This document shows, one piece after another, positions 13,928 through 21,008 of a DNA stretch of 21,008 nt. Location: the IMG/VR virus record IMGVR_UViG_3300030329_001058, positions 1 through 21,008 of that record. The stretch is one strand, 5' to 3'. Source of the stretch: a virus. How positions within the stretch are numbered: the stretch's first letter is position 1; every line of letters begins with the position of its first letter. Under the pieces are notes generated by a model that worked only from the letters and a program-made list of their open reading frames with translations, was not told the DNA's origin and did no database searches. Made by a program: the position numbers and the translations under genes.

Positions 13928-15037
13928 ATGGCAACTACTTACTTAACATTAGTTAATAATGTACTAAACGAAATGAATGAGGCTGAATTGACTTCTAGTA
14001 CTTTTTCAAGTAGCAGAGGAATACAGACAGCTATTAAAAAGTTTGTATTAAAAGCTATGCACGAGGTGTATAATTCAATATCTGAAATACCAGATTTATA
14101 TAAATCTACTTTTCAAGTTACGAATGCAGGACAGCGTACTTACAGCCTGCCTTCTTCAGCGTCTCCTCAAAGTGGAGATTTAGCGTATAGAAAAATAGAT
14201 TGGGATTCCTTTCGCTTGGTACCAAAAGAATTAATTACTAATGGAGAGTTTACTTCTGACATATCTAGCTGGACAACTATAGCTGGAGAAGGTAGTGCTG
14301 CATATAATTCAGGAGGAAATGGTAGATTACGTTTGAATGATTATGCTGCATATCAATCATTTTCTACTGTGAAAGATACTACATACAGAATACAGGTACG
14401 AGTTTTTGATTCTGAAAGTGTAGGACAGGCTTTGAAAGTACAAGTAGGTACTTCTGCTGAAGATACTACAAATTTAAATACAACATTAACTGTTGAAGAT
14501 TTTGGTGCTGGTAATGTGTTAGATACAACTTTTACAGCAACGGCACAGACAACTTTTGTAACTGTGAATAACACAAGTACAGCAACCAATTTAGATGTAG
14601 ATTACATACGAGTTTCTGAAGATATAGGCGTTAATAAGTTAGAATATATGACTTACGATGATTGGAGTAAACGCTTTCTTGAAAGAGATTTAGCAAATGA
14701 TGATTCTGTTCTCGGTAAACCTACTCATGTTTATCCTACACAGGATAAAAAATTAGGTTTATCACCTGTGCCTGATAAAAGTAATTACAGCATTCAATAT
14801 GAATACTGGAAAGTCCATACGGATTTATCTGCACACGGTGATACTATGGATTTAGACGACAGATTTAAAGACGTAATTATAACAAGAGCTAAATATTACG
14901 CACATATACTTAGATCAGATGCTCAAGCTGCTCAGATGGCTCATGCTGAATATCAACATCAGTTACAGCAGATGAGGTCTGAATATATTAATACAAAATC
15001 TTATATGACAGATACAAGGATTCATGTAAATGCCTGA
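13928..15037 (+). CDS. Head-tail connector (adaptor) with inserted carbohydrate-binding-like domain
   Basis: A protein of 369 residues. The outer parts, 1-100 (LVNNVLNEMNEAEL, AIKKFVLKAMHEVYNSI, WDSFRLVPKE) and 235-369 (EYMTYDDWSKRF, GKPTHVYPTQDKKLGLSPVP, YSIQYEYWK, DDRFKDVIITRAKYYAHILR), fit the helical connector/adaptor proteins of short-tailed phages that sit under the portal (P22 gp4 or T7 gp11 type). Between them, about residues 101-231 form a beta-rich domain opening ELITNGEFTSDISSWT and including NGRLRLN, YQSFSTVKDTTYRIQVRVF and DVDYIRVSED, the style of CBM4/9 or discoidin-like sugar-binding modules. The two host parts look continuous if the insert is removed. The connector call is by order and motif; exact subtype uncertain. 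Confidence 0.65.
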   Translation: MATTYLTLVNNVLNEMNEAELTSSTFSSSRGIQTAIKKFVLKAMHEVYNSISEIPDLYKSTFQVTNAGQRTYSLPSSASPQSGDLAYRKIDWDSFRLVPKELITNGEFTSDISSWTTIAGEGSAAYNSGGNGRLRLNDYAAYQSFSTVKDTTYRIQVRVFDSESVGQALKVQVGTSAEDTTNLNTTLTVEDFGAGNVLDTTFTATAQTTFVTVNNTSTATNLDVDYIRVSEDIGVNKLEYMTYDDWSKRFLERDLANDDSVLGKPTHVYPTQDKKLGLSPVPDKSNYSIQYEYWKVHTDLSAHGDTMDLDDRFKDVIITRAKYYAHILRSDAQAAQMAHAEYQHQLQQMRSEYINTKSYMTDTRIHVNA

Positions 15038-16574
15038 TACCAGTGCTATATCACCATTTAAAGCAAGCTGTTCTGGAGGTTTGACACTTAACAAAGATGT
15101 GTTTGCCATGCACCCCGGAGAAGCATTACAGCTTTCTAATTTTGAACCTGATATAACTGGTGGGTATAGAAGATTAAACGGTACTACTAAATTTAATTCA
15201 AACATCGTACCTCAAGTATCTGAAGCAACAGAAAGAGTTATGTTCTGTGCTATTTTTAATGATATAGTAGTAGCAGGACGAGGTGGGACTGTCTATACAG
15301 GAACTACAAGTGGTAGTTGGACAAGTAGAGCTACAAGTAAGGGAACTACATACACCTATGATTTTGATAAGTTTAACTATGCCGGCACTGACAAAATAAT
15401 TATAGCTACTGGAGCTGCGGCTGCATTTACTTTAGATACAAGTTACACTGAAGATATAATTAATGCTACTGGTGGAGGAACAGCACCTACTAATCCTAGG
15501 TTTGTAAAATCCTTTGCTAACCATATGTTCTACGCAGGTATGAGTAACAGCAAAGCTGAAGTTATATTCAGTGCACCTTTTGCTGAAGATGATTTTACTT
15601 CTGGTAACGGAGCAGGTTCTTTTAAAATAGGTACAGAAGTTACAGGAATGAAAGTATTCCGTGATGAATTATTTATCTTTGGAGAATCCAGTATTTATAA
15701 ACTTGCAGGAACAAGTTCTAGTAATTTTGCACTTGCCGAGGTGGCGAAGAATGTTGGTACACTTGCACATCATTCCATTCAGGAAATCGGTGGAGATATT
15801 ATTTTCTTAGCTGCGGATGGTATTCGTACAATTGCTGGTACAGCAAGAATTGGTGACGTGGAATTGGGTACTGTTTCTAAACAAGTACAAGACAGAATTA
15901 ATGAGATTAAATATGATAATGTAACTGCTACAGTTATAAGAAATAAATCACAGTATAGGTTATTTTATCCAGTAACAGGAGGTTTAGAAGCAAGTCAAAA
16001 AGGATTGATTGCTGTAATTAAAGTAAATCCTAATACTAATCAAATGGGTTATGAATATTCTGATATTAAAGGATTGAAAGCAGCTTGTTGTGATTCAGAA
16101 TTAATAAGTAATGTAGAGACTACAATTAGCGGTGGGTATGATGGATATATCTACAAACAGGATTCAGGAAATGTTTGGACTAGAGCTGGTGGTACTACAA
16201 ATATAGATGCTACGTATCGTTCACCAGATATAACAATGGGAGATCCGGGCATTAGAAAAACAATGCAGAGAGTAAACTTAAACTGGAAACCGGAAGGAGC
16301 TGTAAGTGCCAGTTTATTTGTACGATACAATTACGATGATGTTAATACTCCACAACCAAATGTATTTACATTGAGTACTTCTGGAAGTGGTGCGGCATAT
16401 GGTGTTGGTGTATTTGGTACGGCAGCATACGGACAAGGTGACTTACCTATAACAAGGCAGACAGTAGAAGGATCAGGTTTTGCTGTAGCTGTTAAAATTA
16501 CAGATACAAGCAGTAATATTCCTTTTTCAATAAAAGGATTTCAATTAGAATTTACACCGGGAGGAAGGGCATAA
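15030..16574 (+). CDS. Tail tube/stabilisation protein
   Basis: A protein of 514 residues whose ATG lies inside the connector gene (8-base overlap), so expression is coupled. It opens with GGLTLNKDVFAMHPGEALQLSNFEPDITGGYRR-like sequence (first ~48 residues), typical of podovirus tail nozzle or stabilisation proteins (P22 gp10 / T7 gp12 type), and continues as successive beta blades: IFNDIVVAGRGG, IIIATGAAAAF, NHMFYAGM, VFRDELFIFGESSIYKL, GGDIIFLAADGIRTI, then a beta-sandwich C-terminus ending SIKGFQLEFTPGG. The blade pattern and its place directly after the connector support a tail nozzle role. No enzymatic motif is seen. Confidence 0.65.
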   Translation: MPDTSAISPFKASCSGGLTLNKDVFAMHPGEALQLSNFEPDITGGYRRLNGTTKFNSNIVPQVSEATERVMFCAIFNDIVVAGRGGTVYTGTTSGSWTSRATSKGTTYTYDFDKFNYAGTDKIIIATGAAAAFTLDTSYTEDIINATGGGTAPTNPRFVKSFANHMFYAGMSNSKAEVIFSAPFAEDDFTSGNGAGSFKIGTEVTGMKVFRDELFIFGESSIYKLAGTSSSNFALAEVAKNVGTLAHHSIQEIGGDIIFLAADGIRTIAGTARIGDVELGTVSKQVQDRINEIKYDNVTATVIRNKSQYRLFYPVTGGLEASQKGLIAVIKVNPNTNQMGYEYSDIKGLKAACCDSELISNVETTISGGYDGYIYKQDSGNVWTRAGGTTNIDATYRSPDITMGDPGIRKTMQRVNLNWKPEGAVSASLFVRYNYDDVNTPQPNVFTLSTSGSGAAYGVGVFGTAAYGQGDLPITRQTVEGSGFAVAVKITDTSSNIPFSIKGFQLEFTPGGRA

Positions 16575-16575
16575 G

Positions 16576-19440
16576 ATGGCAACTTATACAAGACAGAGTT
16601 CATCAGGAATTGTTGACGGAGGAGTGATTGAGGCTTCTGATTTAAATAATGAATTTAATCAGTTAGCATCTGCTTTTCTTCAACCTACATTTGGAGTAGG
16701 AACAGCAGGTACTGATATCGTAATGACATTTGACGGAGAGACAAATGATGGTGTTATTACGTGGATGGAAGATGAAGATTTATTTAAATTTTCTGACGCA
16801 ATAAATGTTGGTGTTGATGGCACTGGACATGATGTAAAGTTTTTTGGAGATACTTCTGGAAGGTATTGGTTATGGGATCAATCAGCAGATGGAGTTGTAC
16901 AGATTGGAACATTAACCGTAGGAGTTGATGATGCAGGACACGATGTAAAGTTTTTTGGAGATACAGCAAGTGCTTATATGTTGTGGGATGCTTCAACAGA
17001 TGATCTAGTTTTAGCAGGTGCAGCAGGTATTGATCTTGCTGGTGATATAGATGTTGACGGTACAGCTAATTTAGATAATACAGATATAGACGGTACACTT
17101 GCTGTTGATGGTACAACTATTTCATTAGATGCAACAACATCATTAAACATAGATAATTCTAATACCTCAAATGGTATTACTATAGGTACTGCAACATCTG
17201 GTGTACCTATTTCAATCGGACATTCTACTTCTGAAGTAACTATTAATGATAATCTTACTGTTACAGGAACTTTAACTTTAGGCTCAGGTGCAGAACTAGC
17301 AGAAGCCGAATTAGAAATGCTAGACGGAATTACTGCAGGTACAGTTGCTGCAAGTAAAGCTGTTGTTGTTGATGCAAATAAAGATGCAGCTAGTTTTAGA
17401 AATGTAACTCTAACAGGTGAATTAGATGCTGCAACTTTAGACATATCTGGAGATGCTGATATAGATGGCACATTAGAAGCAGATGCTATAACTGTGGATG
17501 GCACAGCTTTAGCTACATATATTAGAGATACAGTTGGAACTAATATGCTTTCTAGTAATACTGAAAGTGGTATTACAGTTACTTATGACACAACAAATGA
17601 TAATATTGATTTTGCGATTGATGCAGCACAAACTGGTATTACTTCTCTATTAGCAACAGATATTAAAATTGGTGAAGACGACCAGACAAAAATAGATTTT
17701 GAAACAGCTGATGAAATACATTTTTATGCAAATAATGTTGAGCAGGTTTATCTTGGTGATAATATATTTGGCCCACAATCAGACAGTGATGTTGATTTAG
17801 GTTCTTCAAGTGTAAGATGGAAAGATGCTTATATTGATACAGTTACAACAACAGGTAATGTTACTGTAGGAGGAGATTTAACAGTTACCGGTGATGACAT
17901 TACTATGGGTACCAATACAAGCGGTGCTGCTTTAATTGCTGACGGAACAAACTTTAATCCTGTTGTAATTTCTGGAGATATTTCAATTGGTACTGATGGT
18001 GTAGCTGCTATTGGTTCTGGGGTTATTGTAGCTGCAGATATTGCTTCTAGTGCAATAGAAACTGCAAAAATAAATGCTGATGCAGTAACAGGTGCTAAAA
18101 TAGCAGATGATGCTATTGATTCAGAACACTATGCGGATGGCTCTATTGATACAGCACATATTGCTGATGACCAAGTTACATTGGCTAAAATGGCAGGACT
18201 TGCAAGAGGAAAGATTATCTACGGAGATGCAAGCGGTAATCCAGCTGCTCTTGCTGTAGGTTCAAACGGGCAGGTATTAAAATCTGATGGGACAGATATA
18301 TCTTGGGGTTCTGCAGCGGGAACAGCAGCTGATGATATAGGTACAGGAGACGGTGCTGTAACTATTGCAACATCTTCTGGTAATATAACTATAGATGCAC
18401 AGGCTGGTGATAGTGATATTATCTTCAAAGGAACTGACAATACTTCTGATATTACAGCATTGACACTTGATATGTCTGATGCTGGTAAAGCTATATTTAA
18501 TGCAGGTATTTCTATAGCTGATGGTGGTAATATAGGATCAGCTTCTGATGCAGATGCCATAGCAATCGCTTCAGACGGTGTAGTAACCATGAACCAAATA
18601 CCAGTGTTCAGTGCCGGTATTAACGTATCTGGTGGTACAATTGCTGGTACACTTGCTACTGCTGCACAGGCAAACATTACAAGTTTAGGCACGCTTACAG
18701 CGTTGACTGTAGATGATGTAGCTATCGATGGTAAAGTAATGACCATGACAGGCTCAACAGATGACACTGCTGTATTTACTGTGGCTACAAATGGTGCGTT
18801 AACTATAGAAACAACAGACACTGCTGCTGCAGCTGCGAACATACAGATAACAGCAGATGGTACTGCTGAACTTGCTGGTACTACTGTAACATTAGATTCT
18901 GGAGCAGATATAGTGCTTGACGCTGCAGGTAACAACGTGACATTTAAATCTGCTGGTACATCAATATTAGATTTTAGTAACAGCTCAAGCGATGCTGTAA
19001 TTACTTCTAGTGTGCAAGATAAGGATATCATATTTAAAGGAGATGACGGTGGTAGTGCTGTAACTCCTCTGACTATGGACATGTCTGCAGCTGGTAAGTT
19101 GCTGTTAGGTGCCGGTGCTGTAGGTAGCACGTTGACAGACACATCCAATTCTGGTAGTATCACATTAGATTTTGATACCTATCAAAACTTTGTACTTACA
19201 GCAACAGGAAATATAACATTAGCTAATCCGTCTACGGAATCAGTAGGACAATCAGGAATTATTGTACTCATTCAAGACGGTACTGGAAGTAGAACATTAT
19301 CATTAGGAACAGATTATGAAACCGCTGGCGGATCAGGTCTTACAATTTCAACAGCTGCGAGTGCCGTTGATGTTATACCATATTTTGTTAAGGCATCCGG
19401 GTCAATTCAATTGGGAGCACCACAACTTGCATTTGCTTAG
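16576..19440 (+). CDS. Repetitive tail fibre protein
   Basis: A protein of 954 residues, with ribosome site GGGAGGAAGGG lying in the end of the previous gene. The first ~60 residues (TYTRQSSSGIVDGGVIEASDLNNEFNQL) look like a virion attachment end. The body is Ala/Gly/Asp/Thr/Ser-rich with short beta repeats such as D-I-D-G-T and T-I-A-x-G, including two 37-residue copies with HDVKFFGDT (residues 78-151) and a later pair MSDAGKAIFNAG / MSAAGKLLLGAG. The end (QSGIIVLIQDGTGSRTLSLG ... VDVIPYFVKASGSIQLG) is a module shared by marine phage fibres. A receptor-binding or fibre-shaft function is inferred from this build; the tip specificity cannot be read. Confidence 0.75.
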   Translation: MATYTRQSSSGIVDGGVIEASDLNNEFNQLASAFLQPTFGVGTAGTDIVMTFDGETNDGVITWMEDEDLFKFSDAINVGVDGTGHDVKFFGDTSGRYWLWDQSADGVVQIGTLTVGVDDAGHDVKFFGDTASAYMLWDASTDDLVLAGAAGIDLAGDIDVDGTANLDNTDIDGTLAVDGTTISLDATTSLNIDNSNTSNGITIGTATSGVPISIGHSTSEVTINDNLTVTGTLTLGSGAELAEAELEMLDGITAGTVAASKAVVVDANKDAASFRNVTLTGELDAATLDISGDADIDGTLEADAITVDGTALATYIRDTVGTNMLSSNTESGITVTYDTTNDNIDFAIDAAQTGITSLLATDIKIGEDDQTKIDFETADEIHFYANNVEQVYLGDNIFGPQSDSDVDLGSSSVRWKDAYIDTVTTTGNVTVGGDLTVTGDDITMGTNTSGAALIADGTNFNPVVISGDISIGTDGVAAIGSGVIVAADIASSAIETAKINADAVTGAKIADDAIDSEHYADGSIDTAHIADDQVTLAKMAGLARGKIIYGDASGNPAALAVGSNGQVLKSDGTDISWGSAAGTAADDIGTGDGAVTIATSSGNITIDAQAGDSDIIFKGTDNTSDITALTLDMSDAGKAIFNAGISIADGGNIGSASDADAIAIASDGVVTMNQIPVFSAGINVSGGTIAGTLATAAQANITSLGTLTALTVDDVAIDGKVMTMTGSTDDTAVFTVATNGALTIETTDTAAAAANIQITADGTAELAGTTVTLDSGADIVLDAAGNNVTFKSAGTSILDFSNSSSDAVITSSVQDKDIIFKGDDGGSAVTPLTMDMSAAGKLLLGAGAVGSTLTDTSNSGSITLDFDTYQNFVLTATGNITLANPSTESVGQSGIIVLIQDGTGSRTLSLGTDYETAGGSGLTISTAASAVDVIPYFVKASGSIQLGAPQLAFA
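16807..17028 (+). repeat. Two tandem 111-base repeats in the fibre gene
   Basis: Unit one, 16807-16917, and unit two, 16918-17028, each encode 37 residues starting VGVD and containing GHDVKFFGDT and LWD. The bases gatgtaaagttttttggaga are identical in both. Protein identity falls off toward the end of each unit. Confidence 0.85.
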
Positions 19441-19448
19441 GAATATAT

Positions 19449-20207
19449 ATGTTTAAGGGTGAATTTTTTCATACTACCTCTGCTGCTGCTGGATTTTATA
19501 GTCATCAGATAGAACAATCAGCTAGATTTGATAGAGCTAGTGGTTCTTATATGCAAAGGACTATAGGAACACCAAGTAATGTAGACAAAGGAACTTTTAG
19601 TTTATGGTTTAAAAAAACACTAAATGGTGCATATGTGCAACTATTTCATACGATTGAGTCATCTCAAGGAATTAATGTGATATTTTATGATACTGATAAG
19701 TTATACTCAGATGTAGCTGCTGGAAGTGATGCTGGAAATTCAGATGCTGTATTTAGGGATACTACTGCTTGGGGACATTTAGTGTTTAGAGTAGATACCA
19801 CAGAAAGTTCTAATAATGACAGAGTGCGAGTATATTTAAATGGCTCACAGTTAGATGGTTTTACTGGTTCAATATCACAAAATACAGATTATAAACTTAA
19901 CAAAAGTGGAAATGTACTTTATCTTGGACATAATACTGGTGCTACTTATAATTATGATGGTTATTTAGCAGAAGTAATTTTTACTGATGGACAATCATAT
20001 GCACCTTCACAGTTTGGTGAAACTAAAAATGGTGTGTGGATACCAAAAGACCCAAGTGGTACAACATTTGGTGATAATGGTTTTCATCTTAAATTTGAAG
20101 ATGCAAGTGATTTAGGTAATGATAGTTCAGGAAACAATAATGATTTTTCAGTAACAAACATGGGAACAGACCATCAAGTTTCTGATAGCCCCACATTTGG
20201 GAGTTAA
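19449..20207 (+). CDS. LamG-like (concanavalin-type) fibre protein
   Basis: A protein of 252 residues, 8 bases after the previous stop (ribosome site AGGA at the stop). The sequence has the laminin-G/pentraxin beta-sandwich pattern: SARFDRASGSYMQRT (24-38), GTFSLWFK (48-55), AWGHLVFRVD (107-116), RVRVYLNGSQLDGF (125-138) and LYLGHNTG...YDGYLAEVIFTDG (157-181). The tail HLKFEDASDLGNDSSGNNNDF (213-233) is common in marine phage fibres. Such domains bind surface polysaccharide or glycoprotein, so a host-recognition role is likely. In related phages, as I recall them, this module continues into an SPRY module in one chain; here the next gene carries it. Confidence 0.7.
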   Translation: MFKGEFFHTTSAAAGFYSHQIEQSARFDRASGSYMQRTIGTPSNVDKGTFSLWFKKTLNGAYVQLFHTIESSQGINVIFYDTDKLYSDVAAGSDAGNSDAVFRDTTAWGHLVFRVDTTESSNNDRVRVYLNGSQLDGFTGSISQNTDYKLNKSGNVLYLGHNTGATYNYDGYLAEVIFTDGQSYAPSQFGETKNGVWIPKDPSGTTFGDNGFHLKFEDASDLGNDSSGNNNDFSVTNMGTDHQVSDSPTFGS

Positions 20208-20212
20208 TTAAT

Positions 20213-21008
20213 ATGGCAAGTAGTGGAAATTTTGCAGTTTTAAATGAAATATATAGAGATGGTGGAGGAACTTCAGCAGGAACTGTAAGTCATGGAAATT
20301 TAAGAGGAGTTGTTAATTCTAATTCTGTTCAAAGCAGTATGGCTATGCCCTCTGGTAAATGGTATTTTGAAATGTATGGAGATGGAGGTAGTGGAGTAGC
20401 TCTTGGTATAGGAACAGCAGGACATAATTCATCAACAGAATTAGGATATAATAGCCCTGCTTCAGCATCAGGAACACAAGTAGTATATTTTAGAGGAGAT
20501 AATAATCCACCTCAAGTTTATGCAGGAGCAGTACATGATGGTTCTGGTCGTACTAATACAGAGTATAGTGGAACAGCAGGAACTTCTTCAACTATAGTAG
20601 GTATTGCTGTAGATATGGATAATGGTAAAGTATATTTTTCTGTTTCAGGAAGTTTTACAGATGTAAGAAGTGGGCAAGACCCTGCTAATGGAACTAATCC
20701 TATAGCTGCTGCTTCAGGAGGATTAGTATCTATAACTATGGATACAACAAAGACATGGTTTCCTATGATAGGAGGATGGGCAGCTGCTAATAGAACTTGT
20801 TATGTTAATTTTGGACAAGACTCTACATTTGGTGGAGATGTTTCAGCAGGTGGTAATGCAGATGCTAATGGCTTTGGTGATTTTAAATATGCACCACCAA
20901 CAGGATTTTTAGCTTTATGTTCAGCTAACTTACCCATATCAGATGACATAGACCCTGCAGAAACTGATGATGATTATCCTGCTAAACAATTTAATACAAT
21001 TCTTTATA
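20213..21008 (+). CDS. SPRY-like fibre protein, 3'-truncated by window end
   Basis: Open from ATG 20213 to the last base: 265 complete codons plus one extra base, no stop. A GGGAG ribosome site lies about 9 bases upstream. It begins SSGNFAVLNEIYRDGG. The middle looks like an SPRY/B30.2-type sandwich: MPSGKWYFEMYGDG, VALGIGTAG, GIAVDMDNGKVYFSVSG, WFPMIGGW, CYVNFGQDSTFGG, then FGDFKYAPPTGFLALCSANLP, a signature often followed in marine phages by a further fibre domain. The last residues (AKQFNTILY) fit the beginning of that domain. A receptor-binding role is inferred. Confidence 0.72.
   Translation, partial: MASSGNFAVLNEIYRDGGGTSAGTVSHGNLRGVVNSNSVQSSMAMPSGKWYFEMYGDGGSGVALGIGTAGHNSSTELGYNSPASASGTQVVYFRGDNNPPQVYAGAVHDGSGRTNTEYSGTAGTSSTIVGIAVDMDNGKVYFSVSGSFTDVRSGQDPANGTNPIAAASGGLVSITMDTTKTWFPMIGGWAAANRTCYVNFGQDSTFGGDVSAGGNADANGFGDFKYAPPTGFLALCSANLPISDDIDPAETDDDYPAKQFNTILY

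Noticed and set aside
16807-17028. CRISPR-like or mobile repeat array
   Set aside because: There are only two in-frame copies, coding for a fibre repeat, with no spacers.
18219-19163. 314-codon open frame on the - strand inside the fibre gene
   Set aside because: It mirrors the repetitive Ala/Gly/Asp/Thr codons of the + strand fibre, has no ribosome site or recognisable protein pattern, and every real gene is on the + strand.

Overview
The window is a late-gene (packaging, head, lysis, connector and fibre) segment of a tailed double-stranded DNA phage. All 20 genes are on the + strand, closely packed and often overlapping (ATGA or taATG junctions). The base composition is AT-rich, and every protein I recognise is phage-like. 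Gene order and protein style (P22-like portal, compact HK97-fold coat, short-tail connector proteins, glycine/aspartate-rich fibres with 37-residue repeats) resemble marine podoviruses such as the HTVC010P-like pelagiphages and their uncultured relatives. That placement is by family resemblance only and the host is not shown by the sequence.

Layout. 1-1016: the 3' end of a cysteine-rich membrane protein gene, a lysine-rich small protein, and a small HTH-like protein that is a candidate small terminase. 1013-2701: large terminase with an unusual basic N-terminal extension. 2705-4711: an A-rich gene for a 668-residue protein whose middle carries a diverged tyrosine-recombinase-like catalytic domain, placed between terminase and portal. 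4743-7110: a 77-residue protein and the portal, whose disordered tail is overprinted by an 83-residue gene (6896-7147). 7147-8568: a glycine/alanine-rich, possibly membrane-active virion protein with an EF-hand-like loop. 8580-11160: lysis and peptidoglycan genes (3TM-type holin, T4-type lysozyme, a long protein ending in a transglycosylase-like domain). 11161-11253: a short non-coding leader with two copies of a structured element. 11254-13650: scaffold, major capsid protein and a putative head decoration protein, closed by a hairpin terminator. 13705-16574: a tiny A-rich gene, a connector with an inserted carbohydrate-binding-like domain, and a second connector/tail protein. 16576-21008: three consecutive fibre-like genes (repeat fibre, LamG-like, SPRY-like); the last runs off the window.

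The genes together would package DNA through the terminase and portal, build the head on scaffold and coat, attach a short tail, recognise cells through the fibres and release progeny through holin and lysozyme. No replication, transcription or integration module with known attachment sites is visible. The observations most worth following are the recombinase-like protein in the late cassette, the duplicated RNA-like element with compensatory changes before the capsid genes, the overprinted gene in the portal tail, and the domain inserted into the connector.
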